A stretch of 64,000 nucleotides of DNA. Source: Actinernus sp. WN-2022. Its lineage: Eukaryota > Cnidaria > Anthozoa > Actiniaria > Actinernidae. The notes under the pieces were generated by a model, which saw only the letters and a program-made list of their open reading frames with translations, was not told the origin of the DNA and searched no databases. The position numbers were made by a program, and so were the translations under genes. Within the stretch, counting starts at the first letter, position 1. Each line of letters opens with the position of its first letter. Where the stretch lies: assembly GCA_030867875.1 (NCBI GenBank), contig JAOWCC010000655.1, positions 12,918,269-12,982,268 on the forward strand, read 5' to 3'. Shown one piece after another: positions 47,961 to 59,164 of this stretch.

Positions 47961-48346
47961 GGCACCGTCAATACATCTTCTCCAGCATGACCAAATTTGG
48001 ACGCGTACCATAAAACTCCGTCATTATATCTTCGGAAAATCGAAAACTATTCGGACTATTCGGACAGCCAACGGAGAGTCCCCGATGTACACAGAAAAAA
48101 CTAAGTACACCCCATAAAACGATGAATAAATTAGCCCGATCCACTAACCCTAATAACTCGTTCTGCGCTTGCGCGCATGCAAGAGTTAAAAAGGAGCTTT
48201 TCAAACATTATTTTTATTACTGAACATGTTTATGACGTTTAAATTCCTTAAACATTCAAAACTATATGTGTAAAATGTCACTCGTGTCGTCCCTTTCAAG
48301 TTGAATTAACATACTCTGTCGTTAGCATATTTATGTACTTTTAAAG
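47961..48346. other. No gene recognised
   Basis: Unassigned spacer. Confidence 0.5.
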
Positions 48347-48998
48347 CTCAAGCATGTTAAGGCCTGGTTCGAATTCATTTAACGAAAAATAGATTTACGT
48401 TAAAAAATGTTTTCTAACATAAATAACAGTTTAAACAAAATATAATTACACCATAGTACTAATATTCACTTCCTTAAATTTGCTAAGTGGATGGTTGTCG
48501 TATAACGTGATCGATGACGTCATAATTATATAAAATCATTTAAGTGAAATGCGGCTACGACGATAACATTGAATATAAAATAACCCTGCTAAAACATTAC
48601 TCCTTCCCCAGTGTTTCAGGCCACGCTTAGAAAACACGACTATCATGTAAAGATAAAGATATATTAAGGGTGCAAAAATTCACGTGACCTATTTTGCATA
48701 TTATCGCCTAATTACTCGTTAACGAAACATTGTAGTCATCTTTTCTAAGCTGATTTAGGTAAAAGGCTTCAACCTTAAATAAACAAATCCACTCATCATC
48801 CCAGCTGTTTTAAACTGAGAGCCGCGTTTTTGATTTACTGATTTTGTGTTCTAAATCACGTGACAGACCACGTAATACGTTTTACTACACACAAAGCACT
48901 TAAGGTAGTCAAGAATGGCGATATCTATTATCGTGAGAAATTTGGTGTACTTACCATACTCGAATTTTACCCCTGAACCAGGCCTTAACGTGCTTGAG
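48347..48998. mobile_element. 650 bp inverted-repeat element around TTAA
   Basis: CTCAAGCATGTTAAGGCCTG on the left mirrors CAGGCCTTAACGTGCTTGAG on the right. TTAA lies at 48357-48360 and 48985-48988, either as a target duplication or as part of a longer terminal repeat. No coding capacity. Confidence 0.7.
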
Positions 48999-49797
48999 TA
49001 GTTTTCATCTATGTTTGTTTTTGTTAATGGGCCCCGTATGGAGCCACGCTCTATGGGGCTTCCCTGCTACTTGTGGTGAAGTTTGTAAATAAAAATATAA
49101 AGAGGAGGCTATGCGCACTGGAAAACTCCACCATTTACAGACTTTAAAACGTTTGTAAAATGTGCAAATTTCTCTCGTAAATTATGAAATCTGTAAATTT
49201 GTACATTTACATAAATTTTACAAAAGTTTTAAACATTTGTAAGTTTAGCTCTAAGCTAAAAATGTCTGTAAATATGCTTTTATTCTCTGAATTTTTAATT
49301 GATTAAAATCGAAGTCTCTTCTTTTTCCTCTTATTTCTTTCGCCTCCTCGTCTTTTATTTCAAAACGCCTCTGGCACCCTGGGTAAATTCTATCAATAGA
49401 TTTAGTCATTATCGTCAGGAGCCCATTACCAGGAGCGTTCCTATATCATGGGCTGGGCCCCCAGCACAGAAGTAAATGTGGCTACATTTAGAATTCGAAT
49501 TCCCGCGTTAAAAGTGAGAATAATAATAATGAATAATAATGACAAATGACGTATAGCTATCTCATTGGCTAAGACAACATGGCCTTTGTTTCTTTTGCGT
49601 GAAATGCAATTCTAAATAAAGCCACGTCTACGCCTGTTCTGGGAACGGAACCAATGGGGAAGATGGACGCTTCTGGTAATGGGCTCCTGTTATCACTAAA
49701 TTTGCCGCATGAAAAGTTAAGTATTTACAGAGTTCATAATTACAAGAGAAATGTTCACAATTTACAAACTTTTTACATAGCTCTTCAAAGTCTGCAG
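48999..49797. other. Upstream of the PDGF/VEGF-like exon; TGTAAA-rich repeat
   Basis: 49130-49280 is a run of inverted and direct TGTAAA/TTTACA motifs, some of which recur at 49720-49770 just before the exon acceptor. No upstream exon was identified. Confidence 0.5.
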
Positions 49798-50304
49798 TCA
49801 TCGCGTACAGCGACAATTTCAAAATACGAAACCAGAGTTGATCGGAAATTTTATTCATCATCAGCCACCCAACGCTCCGTGAACATAAACCCGATCACCG
49901 ACTCATCGGTATTTACCAACAAGTTCTGCGCACCATACCCGAGTGTCATTGCGGTCCCTATGGCACCTCAGACCTACGTAATTTGGTATCCCAATTACGT
50001 GGAGCTCTACAGGTGCGCTGGATCGTGCAACCCGATACAGAAATGTACTGTGAGGTCCACAGAAACAGTAAATGTGCAGGTCATCGACATACTCTTTGGC
50101 AGGTATGTCCCCCAGGTTATACCCATGACCAATGACACGGCATGTGAATGCACATGCGCAAAGAGTTGGCAGGACTGCGATAACATGACACAGCTGTGGG
50201 AGCCTAACCATTGCTATTGCAGCTGCAGGGGGAAAGAATTACGTTGCTCTCCTGGAAAATACTTTAATAGTGCCAGATGCAAATGCATCGCCTTTTCGGA
50301 GTAA
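49798..50304 (+). CDS. PDGF/VEGF-like cystine-knot growth factor, terminal exon
   Basis: The exon begins after a plausible acceptor (AAAGTCTGCAG, ending at 49797) and ends at a TAA at 50302-50304. The encoded part starts SSRTATISKYETRVDRK and contains a PDGF/VEGF domain: FCAPYPSVIAVP, YVIWYPNYVELYRCAGSC, KCTVRSTETVNVQV and PQVIPMTNDTACECTCAKS, with the spaced cysteines of the cystine knot. A Cys-rich tail follows (CYCSC, RCSPGKYFNSARCKC), like the Balbiani-ring-type repeats of VEGF-C and invertebrate PVFs. Such factors are secreted dimers that activate receptor tyrosine kinases. The frame stays open 144 bp further upstream, to an ATG at 49654, but that part resembles the local non-coding repeat and lacks a signal peptide, so I start at the acceptor. 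Earlier exons, including the signal peptide, are not found in the window. Confidence 0.8.
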   Translation, partial: SSRTATISKYETRVDRKFYSSSATQRSVNINPITDSSVFTNKFCAPYPSVIAVPMAPQTYVIWYPNYVELYRCAGSCNPIQKCTVRSTETVNVQVIDILFGRYVPQVIPMTNDTACECTCAKSWQDCDNMTQLWEPNHCYCSCRGKELRCSPGKYFNSARCKCIAFSE

Positions 50305-50355
50305 AACATGATCCAATTACCTGCAAATGTAACACAAAGGTCATTGATTAATAGG

Positions 50356-50523
50356 TATTTCACTCTTTTCACACAGTAGCCATGTTGGATTCAAAGTGAG
50401 GCAATATTTGTTTTGGCAATGCTAAACTCGTTCTGGTATTCCTCAGAGCGAGGCTAACCTAGCAAGAAACAAAGGATTGCCTCGCTTTGAATCCAAGATG
50501 GCCAACAGGTGAAAATAGTGAAA
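50356..50523. repeat. Fold-back in the putative 3' UTR
   Basis: TTTCACTCTTTTCACAC and TTGGATTCAAAGTGAGGCAA are mirrored by TTGCCTCGCTTTGAATCCAA and GTGAAAATAGTGAAA. It lies just after the growth-factor stop codon; an AATAAA at 50575-50580 could be its polyadenylation signal. Confidence 0.8.
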
Positions 50524-50580
50524 ACTATATGGGAAATTAGTAGCGCTGAAAATGTATTTGTCAAGATGTAAAAAATAAAG

Positions 50581-51560
50581 GAAACCCTACACGTCATTGC
50601 CATGTGAAAATGTGCTAGCCCAAGTTGTCTTCTTTGTTTTACTGTGGAGCAATCAAACTCCCTCCGTTTTCTAGTGGACTCCAATATATATATATATATT
50701 TGGACGAGTTGGTAATTAATATAGAACATGTGGTTTGTTGATAAACATCCAGTTTTTAGTTGGTTTGCTGTAGCCCTTCAAAGGTATAAAGAGTGTCCTG
50801 AACTATAATTATTAAAAATTAAGTCTGTTCTTTTACTCCATTAACTTTGGTTGAAAGTGTATTAATATAAAATAGAAATAAATATTATCCGAAATAAAGC
50901 TGATCAATAAAAAAAACTGAACTTACTTCAGATTTTTCACTTTTTCAATTGTCAGGGAACACTGCGCAAAAGTGTCGAGCACGTGAGTAAACTCGATGGC
51001 TTTCGCTCGGCAGGGAGCGTAATAATATTTAGTGATAGAGAGTTACACCTATCTAGGTAGTCCTGCACTCAAACTAATATTCAATCAAGAAGCTGCGCGC
51101 ATCCTGAACTCCCGTGTTTTTTTGGAAAGGTTTTAAGTTCGCACGACCTCATACGCCTGCGGGTTCGACCTGTGTAGACAGTCTGTGATGGTTTTGACCG
51201 TAGGTGGCACGCAGTCTTTAAAGTGTGTCTTGTTTGGGACGGTAAACTTCGTTCAGATTTTGTACCGCTGAACAGTGGAACAGAAAACAAATGCTTATTC
51301 TGCGTTTCTTCATTGGAGAGTTGAGGAAGGGATTGGTATGCATGGTGATGGTTTTAATGAATTATTCAAAATATTATTCTGTCAGCCAGTAGTAACACTC
51401 TCTTACCCCAATTCCAAAAAGATATTCTACATACAAATTTCAACCAAAATGAAGAGGAGCAAATATTTCGTCTTGGACCTTCGCCTTCCGACTACAGAGC
51501 AATACTACGATGCTTATCAAACACCGATAGTGACTCGTGTAACAAAGTTTAATATATATC
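50581..51560. other. No gene recognised
   Basis: AT-rich sequence with a (TA)n run near 50685-50698. A 108-aa frame at 51275-51601 has no known domain and ends in the palindrome. Confidence 0.5.
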
Positions 51561-51763
51561 CAATGGTATGTAATCAACTAAAGTCGATTGAGGTATGCTA
51601 ACCGCCGTGGAAAGTGAGTAGGAGCTGACGTTTCGAGCGCTAGCCCTTCGTCAGAGCAAAAAAAAGGCTCTGACGAAGGGCTAGCGCTCGAAACGTCAGC
51701 TGCTACTCACTTTCCACGGCGGTTAGCATACCTCAATCGACTTTAGTTGATTACATACCATTG
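51561..51763. repeat. 203 bp near-perfect palindrome with hammerhead-like core
   Basis: Arms of about 97 bp are almost exact complements around an A8 spacer. On each strand the inner arm reads GCTCTGACGAAGGGCTAGCG then CTCGAAACGTCAGC. This contains the ordered hammerhead ribozyme core elements CUGACGA, GAAA and GUC, with a possible stem I (GGCU/AGCU) and a short stem II. An extra A follows CUGACGA, so activity is uncertain. Hammerhead motifs of this kind are known from Penelope-like retroelements and retrozymes. Confidence 0.7.
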
Positions 51764-52620
51764 TTTATCTTCCCCGCCGACGCAGACCAAAACTAGTTTT
51801 TACAGGAACTAGTTGCCTATCATAATATATATCCAGTTTAGTTATGTATTAAAATGACTACTTGGTCGTTTACGACGAGGCTAGGATTGAAGATACAGCA
51901 AATACAAGCGCTAACCAAACAACTGGACCGAGTTTTATCTATGATGCTTGGGTGATTAGTTAGACCCTCTCCAGTGGCTCTGTCTAATTTGTTTATCCTA
52001 TTCATTACATTATATTAATTTTATTTACGTTTAACCTACCCTGGTTCCAGAGGCCACAGTGACCGACGTAACCGAGTGGACCTGGGGTCGATAGCCAGAT
52101 GTGCTTCGCTCCTCGATCGGAGACACATCGCTTCGCGATCCGTCTCCTCATCGGAGACTCGTCGTTTCGCGACTCGCAACTTTCGAGCCTCTGGTACCTT
52201 TTAGCCAAACCTTGTCTTGTCCCGGGATTAAATCACTATCCCCGGAGTAAACTGTACAGATTACAATTACAGATTTAGCGATAATTATCCATATTTTGAA
52301 CAAACGGATACACGACTACTCGAAGGTAGTGTATTCAACGGGTCCGTACGCAGACCCAAAATAGGAATTTAATTTATTTTTATTTTTATTTATTTGCCCT
52401 AAGATAGGGGAAAGCATGGTAAATTCAGTACCGAAATAAAAAAATACTGAAAGAATTTCCTTTATTGCGCACGAGCTTGCTCAAAATGCACAATATTTCC
52501 AAATTTCCAGTGACGCCCAGCGACTACTAGGCGTCAGCGGTATTTTGTACTGATCTATTTTTTTCAAAAATTTAAAAAGCAGTGGAACTTTTAAATGTGA
52601 TTTTCGAAAATAGTTTACCA
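51764..52620. other. No gene recognised
   Basis: It includes a small imperfect direct repeat of CGGAGAC, TCGCTTCGCGA and TCGTTTCGCGA at 52100-52180. Otherwise AT-rich. Confidence 0.5.
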
Positions 52621-52621
52621 A

Positions 52622-54094
52622 TTGTGTTCTTTTTGTAAAATAAAATGGAATGATTTTTCACTTCTGTCGCACGATTCTCGATATTTACTGACATCCGCTC
52701 TTAAGCAATTAATCGAAGACCTTACGCGCGTCACCAGTACCACTCGCACGTTGATAGATCTCATATTTACCAACTATCCCGATAATATAGTTTGCAGTGG
52801 TGGAGCACATTTAAACATTAGTGATCATAGTTTGGTTAATGTTTATCGCAAACTCTCAATACCTCTCGAATCAAAGGGAGTTAATTAAGTTTGCATTAGG
52901 CATTTTAAGAATTTCAATAGAGAGAACTTTCGTGAAGACATTATAGCCCAACCATGGAGAGATCTGAGGGAATAGAGAATCCAATTGAAATGTGGCTAAA
53001 ATCGAAATATTTGTTTTTAATCAACGAAATAACGTCTCGAAAAAATAATAAGTCAGTGTTACCACGTGCCATCGATCACGGCGAGGCAACACTTAGTGAC
53101 CCGACTGAAGTTGCTGAGACGTTTAATCAATATTTTGCAGAGATTGGTCCGGAATTAGCCAAAGATATAGAAGTATACGTCTCTTTTGAAGCCTATTTGA
53201 ACAACACAGATAAACATTTTTCTTTGGAGACAACAGGTTGTTTTGCTGTATTTAAATTGTTGTCTGAGCTGTGTAAATCAAAAGCAACCGGCCTGGATAA
53301 CATATCTGCCAAACGTCTCAAAGAATGCCCATATCTCATTGCTGATTCACTGACTTGTTCATTTAACCAATCCGTATAAAAATAGGTATTTTCCCTAAAG
53401 AATGGATAAAAGCTAGAGTTACTCCACTTTATAAGAACGCAGATAAACGTACCGACATGACTAACTAACGTCCAATATCAATAATTCCGGTAGTTGCAAA
53501 AGTGTTTGAGCGAATAATCTATGATCAGCTTTACAAATACTTAACTGATAACAACCTGTTATCACCTCATCAATCTGGTTTTCGTTCAATTCACTCAACT
53601 GCACTACTGGAAGCGACTGATAGTTGGTCATTGAATATTGATCACGGCAATATAAATGCAGTTGCTTTTCTTGATCTCAAAAAGAGATCAGTGGACCATA
53701 CCATTCTGCTATCAAAATTAGAATACTATGGAATTACCGGGCAAACAAAAGACTGGTTTAATTCATACCTGAGCGATCGTATGCAAACATGCATGGTAAA
53801 TAGCTGTAAGTCGGCTGAGACTTTTATTAGGAGTAGAGTCCCTCACGGTACAATCTTGGGCCCCTTATTATTTTTGTTATATATAAATGATCTGCCAAAT
53901 TGTCCCTAGAATGTATGCCGATGATACTAGTATAACTTATGCTAGCAACGACATTGAAGATATAAATGAACATTTGAATTTCGATCTGAGCAAAATCCAT
54001 GTGTGGCTTGCAGCCAATAAACTCGCATTAAATATGAAAAAGATAGAGTTTTTACTCATTGGCTCAAGGCAGAGGTTATCAAGGCTTTCTGAGA
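52622..54094 (+). pseudogene. LINE (plus strand) endonuclease end and RT, cut at 54095
   Basis: Broken frames encode the end of an EEP endonuclease (TRTLIDLIFTNYPDN, HLNISDHSLVNVYRKL), the linker (EIGPELAKDI, KSKATGLDNISAKRLKECP) and reverse transcriptase. RT motifs are SGFRSIHSTALLEATDSW, VAFLDLKKRSVDHTILLSK, RVPHGTILGPLLFLLYIND and YADDTSITYASND; HG replaces the usual QG in the fourth. Frame changes or stops occur near 52888, 53379, 53470 and 53910. The frame stops at 54099, just after the hairpin begins, and no LINE 3' UTR follows. This LINE is related to the minus-strand copy at 44659-47760. Confidence 0.88.
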
Positions 54095-54353
54095 AGTAGT
54101 GTATAAAGTAGCGGTTCTGGCACAGCACCTCCGTTTTTCGTTGCATGTCACATTCGATGACCCCCTCCCCCCCACCGCATTTGTTGACGTCTATTATTGT
54201 ACCAAATCCCAACTTATTATCTATTGAGTACCATAGATGTTGTAATTAGGTACAATAAACGCCAACAGATACGTTGGGGTTCGGGGGCCATCAAACGTGA
54301 CATACATCAAAAAACAAAGGTGCTACACCATAGCCGCTACTTTATATACTACT
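54095..54353 (+). promoter_or_regulatory. Large hairpin 1, upstream of the polymerase gene
   Basis: The left arm (54095-54203) begins AGTAGTGTATAAAGTAGCGG and the right arm (54249-54353) ends in its near complement (CCGCTACTTTATATACTACT). Pairing runs with scattered mismatches through CAGCACC, TGCATGTCAC and TATTGTACC. The 45 nt loop contains CCCAACTTATTATCTATTGA. A C-rich, poorly paired section lies at 54159-54176. The loop, the outer tips and the mismatched section recur in hairpin 2, while much of the stem sequence does not. The polymerase ATG lies 61 bp downstream. Function is unknown: promoter, origin or element end are all possible. Confidence 0.85.
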
Positions 54354-54414
54354 ATAGTACACTTATTGTATTTTGACAACCTATTAGAGGAGGGCAGTAA
54401 TAAGGTATTATACT
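54354..54414 (+). promoter_or_regulatory. Leader between hairpin 1 and polymerase start
   Basis: ATAGTAC, ATTTTGACA and CCTATTAGAGGAGGG are shared, with small changes, with the leader after hairpin 2 (60200-60265). Both leaders end ACTATGG at the start codon. Confidence 0.6.
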
Positions 54415-57400
54415 ATGGATGAACATATACTAAAATTCGTCCGAGCGCCCAGGGCCATTGGGGACTATTTACGTGGATGGAAGATGGATGTTCCAGATGG
54501 TAACCCTCTAGGGGCAGACCCAGCAGCCTTCCTTGCCGGTGTGCGGAACCAGACTACCGAAAAGCTCGAGGAAGAGCTCCAAGACCTCAATAGCCTTAAG
54601 TTTCAGCTAGCTTTGAATATCACACTCCGGCTTGACAAACCCGAGGGTTCAGTATATGAGATAGCTACCTTTCGGAGTTCGCAAGCCGTTTTGACAAACG
54701 ATGCTGAGATCCGTGGGGTAATAGTAGAAGCACATGCTCAGATCCACAACTACATTGAGAAGTGGATTAGTCGAGGATCGAACTGGGTTATAGATAGAGT
54801 CAACATTCTATGGTTGAACATTGCTCGACATCAACCACTCCGTGGAGGTTCATATTTACCACTACCTACAGAAATCGCGAATAAGAAAGCCGTGATCAAT
54901 GTGAAAAACAACGACGACCATTGCTTCCGTTGGACACTTCGCGCAGCAGTGTTTCCAGTTGCAAAAAACCCTCAGAGGATGTCGAAGTACAGAAAAGACG
55001 ATGGGTTTAACTTTGATGGGGTGGATGCGCCAACGCCAATCTCGCAAATAAAACGTGTAGAGAAGCAAAACAAGATCTCCATCAATGTATATGGTTGGGA
55101 TCCAAAGGAAAAGTACCTGGTCGTACATCACATCTCGAAGGAGCCCTTTTCAAAGCGAGTTAACTACTTGCTTATAGAACACCCAGATAGCGGTCTTCAA
55201 CACTACTGCTGGATCAAGGATTTCAACCGCCTTCTATTCGATCAAACAAAATATGAACATAGGAAACATTTCTGTGAGCGATGTCTACATCGTCCTCCTC
55301 GAAAAGCACATTCCAGAGTGTAATGGCGTCGATGACCGAGCCATTCGCATTGAAATGCCTACCAATGAGAACAACATAGTCTCCTTTCAGAATATCCACA
55401 AACAGCTCAAAGTTCCCTACGTCATCTATGCCGACTTTGAGGCTTTGACCACTAAGATTGAAGGACCCGCCCAAGACCCTGAAAAGAGCAGCACACAAAA
55501 GACAGAAGAACATATTCCCTGTGGATTTTTCTACATCGTTATACGTTCTGATGGTCGTAGCAAACCGCCTGTACTATATAGAGGTACGGATACTATCGAA
55601 TGTTTTCTACGATGCATACAAGAGGACGAAGTGAAGATCGAAGCCCAAAAGGCCAAGCCGCTATGTATGTTGCAGAGGGTATATAATAGAGCAACGATTT
55701 GTCATATCTGCCAGAAGCTCTTGGTTGGTAGCGATAGAGTACGTGATCATTGCCACATCACAGGTGAGTTTCGAGGTGCCGCACATAGAGTATGTAACCT
55801 CAAATTGCGTATCTCACCTACCATTCCAGTTGTATTCCACAACTTGCGTGGATACGATTCTCACCTACTGATGCAATCCATCTCCAAGACAGAGGGCGAT
55901 ATCTCCTGTATTCCAAACAATATGGAGAAATATATTTCATTCTCACTTGGTAACCTACGGTTCATCGATAGCGCACAATTCCTACTATCCTCTCTAGATA
56001 AGCTGGTAGCAAGTGCAGCCCCAGACACATTTCATCAAACTACAAAGCATACGCCCGACCCAGAGAAAAACAAGCTGCTGCTGCGTAAAGGTGTTTATCC
56101 ATATGAGTACATGAATGCTTGGGAGAGGTTCACAGAGACTTCTCCTCCACCAAAAAAGCATTCTATAGTAAGCTATACCTAGAGGACATATCCGACGAGG
56201 ACTACGAACACGCACTAGAAGTTTGGAAGGTATTTGGCTGTGAAACATTGGGAGACTACCATGACCTTTACCTTCAAACCGATGTACTTCTTTTAGCAGA
56301 TGTGTTTGAGACCTTTCGCACGACATGCATGCAAAACTATGGCTTGGATCCAGCTCACTACTATACGAGCCCTGGTCTCTCATGGGATGCGCTGTTAAAG
56401 AAGACTGGTGTGGAGCTCGAACTATTAACTGACTATGACATGCATCTATTTGTTGAGAAAGGTCTACGCGGTGGGATATCTATGGTGTCTCAGAGTAGTG
56501 CCAAAGCAAACAACCCAAGCGTATCCGATTTTGACCCAGAGAAGCCAAATAGCCATATACTCTATCTTGACGCTAACAATCTCTATGGGTGGGCTATGAG
56601 CCAATATCTACCAACAGGAGGGTTTGAGTGGTGTACACCAACAGAAGAACAAATCACCAATCTTGCGGACAACTCAGATAAAGGTTACATCCTCGAAGTT
56701 GACCTTGAGCATCCTCGAGAACTCCACGATATGCACAACAGCTATCCGCTAGCTCCCGAAAGAATACAAGTGGATCGTGCTTGGTTATCAGAGTATCAAA
56801 CCGAACTATTCAAGAAACTATACAAAGACAACGGATCCTTGAAGGTGGAGAAGCTTATACCTAACCTCCGAGATAAAGAGCGATACGTTCTTCATTACCG
56901 CAACCTACAACTATACCTATCTCTAGGTATGCGTCTCCAGAAGATCCACAGAGCACTACGATTCGATCAATCCACATGGATGGAGCCATACATACGAATG
57001 AATACAGAGCTACGAAAACAAGCGAAGAGCACCTTCGAGCAACACCTATACAAGCTGATGAACAACTCCGTTTTCGGCAAAACAATGGAAATCTACGTAA
57101 GCGTGTAGATGTCAAACTAGTGCGCTCTTCAGAAGGAATCAGACTACAACGTCTCTTGAATAAACCTAGCAATGCTCGCTCTACAATCTTTTACAATGAT
57201 CTAGCCGCCGTATACAACTACAAAAGCAAGCTACTGCTGGACCGCCCGGTATATGTTGGAATGTCAATTCTAGATCTCTCAAAACATCTGATGTATGACT
57301 TCTACTACAACGAGCTCAAGAAGCAGTATGGACAACGCTGTAATCTACTCTACACATACACCGATAGTCTCCTACTACACATTGAAACTGAAGACATCTA

Positions 57401-58059
57401 TGCAGACATGACTATAACCAAACATCTATATGATACAAGCAACTACAGCAAAGACCACCCGCTGTATAACACAGACAACAAGAAAGTACTTGGTAAAATG
57501 AAAGACGAATGTGGAGGTATTCCCAATGTTGAATATGTTGGACTACGATCAAAGCTCTACTCAATATTGAAAGTAGATGGTGTTGAGATTCGGAAAGCTA
57601 TCAATCGTAGATGGGGTTGAGATTCGGAAAACCATCAATCGTATAGTATTAGCAACAAGAAAGTCATTGGAAAAATGAAAGACGAATGTGGATCGGAGGT
57701 ATTCCCATAGTGGAATATGTAGGACTAAGGAATCAAAGCTCTACTCAATATTGAAAGTAGGTGGTGGGGAGATTCGGAAAGCTAAAGGCACCAAGAAGGC
57801 AGTTGTGAAACATCGTATTCGTCATGAGCAATACAGAGAGTGCTTGCTAGATAAGAAAGTATTCCGCCATGGTATGGATATGCTTCGAAGCGAAGGTCAC
57901 AGGATGTATGGTATGCATATGAACAAAATATCTCTATCACCATTTGATTCTAAGCGATGGATCTCTGAAAACGGGATCTATACGCTAGCCTATGGACATA
58001 AAAACACCATTCCAGAGGAGGTAGACATAGACGATTTTATTTGCGAGCTGCTATCCTAG
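54415..58059 (+). pseudogene. Protein-primed family B DNA polymerase (Maverick/adintovirus type), frame-broken
   Basis: The gene spans at least five frame segments. The N-terminal region contains LPLPTEIANKKAVINVKN and FCERCLH, typical of long metazoan Maverick polymerases. Exonuclease motifs follow (YADFEA at 55427, FHNLRGYDSHLLMQ, YHDLYLQTDVLLLADVFE), along with an insert like an endonuclease VII zinc motif (CHICQKLL, RDHCHITGEFRGAAHRVCN). Polymerase motif A is YLDANNLYGWAM at 56569 and motif B is LMNNSVFGKTM near 57060. Motif C reads YTYTDS at 57351, so the first aspartate of the catalytic DTD is replaced by tyrosine. Frameshifts lie near 55290, 56145, 57090 and 57600-57720. At 57655-57780 a segment of 57475-57600 is repeated in damaged form. 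The enzyme would have replicated a linear element genome from a terminal protein. This copy cannot. Confidence 0.93.
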
Positions 58060-59102
58060 AGTCCCCTTTGGAGGTAGTTCAGTATCTGGTGGTACAACTT
58101 GTAGCTCTTCACGCACGAACCCTAGCTTTGGTGCTCCCTTTCCCAAATAGTACAGAACTGGTTGGTTCGAAGATATCGCACTACGTGAAACTATATATGT
58201 CTGTAAACTCCACACAGGATCAGTTGCTCGTTTTGCTCCACCTTCCAACTCCCCAGGCGCACAGAGATATCTAACTAGAACATCGAACGGTAAACGCTTT
58301 TCTTCTAATCCAACAGTCCGCGAATATGTAGGAGTTTGGATGTTCACTTGCTGTGACACAACAGAATTTGAGGGGTTCTTTCCTGTAAGTCGAGTCACTT
58401 TATTATTCATGGCTTTGATAACCTCTGGAAGCCTCAACACCCATTCTCTACTACGTGCATCCGATCCTTCCGAAGCGAGTACCATTTCCTGTGCATATTG
58501 ATATCCGAACAATCTCTCAGCTAGTGTTCTATTTGCTCGCTCGACAAAGCTTTGTGCCCTATGATTACCAGCCTCGCCTCGTTGGACTTTCGTACCATGT
58601 AGTTCCAAGGTTCCAGACAACTGCCCCATGAACTCCCTACCAGGATCGACTTGTAGCGTTTTTGGCCATTCTAGTGGACTACGCTTGTATATTCGTTCGA
58701 AAGCTGCAGTCACTTCACCACTATCTTTCGATGCCAAAGGCTCGGCCTCTTTATATCGAGAAGCCACATCGATCACCACCAAACCATATTTATAGAGCTT
58801 TCGTCCCCGTCCAGGTCGATCGCGAGGTAGAAAGATCAAATCGGCTTGATGGACCTCATTTGGTTTCGATACAGTGGTCGTGGGATATATCGTGGTGGTG
58901 GTAGGTATATTTGCCATAAGGCCTGTTTCTCCAACCAACTTGCAGCGACATCTTCTGATACCTTTGCTGCCACTGCTAGCTTACCAATTGCAGCGCGACC
59001 TTTCCAGTAGCCATGAGGACTGTAGTATAGTAGGCTCAGTTTACTACTGAGTTTGCGATTCGTTGTAACTATACTACAAAGTGATAGGCTAACCTTCGAC
59101 AA
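58051..59102 (-). pseudogene. Retroviral-type DDE integrase (Maverick/adintovirus), one frameshift
   Basis: The N-terminal part (59102-58870) carries the helical DNA-binding start seen in Maverick integrases (YYSPHGYWKGRAAIGKLAVA, ASWLEKQALWQIYLPPP). Near 58870 the frame shifts to the one that starts upstream at 58938. That frame holds the rve core with the DDE triad: D in HQADLIFL, D in QVDPGREF and E in RAQSFVERANRTLAERL. The last two are separated by 34 residues. The C-terminal domain (PVWSLQTY, QPVLYYLGKG, GFVREELQVVPPD) is complete to the stop. The triad is intact, so a single frameshift is the visible lesion. The gene meets the polymerase tail to tail with a 9 bp overlap. It would insert the linear element into host DNA. 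Confidence 0.92.
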
Positions 59103-59164
59103 GCAGAAAAAATAATAAAGACTGGTTGAGAGCCAACGAGTTCTTATTCTTTCTTCTTTTTTTT

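Noticed and set aside
49654..49797. Upstream extension of the growth-factor frame to an ATG
   Set aside because: It contains TTTACA/TGTAAA repeat sequence, lacks a signal peptide, and a splice acceptor sits at its end.
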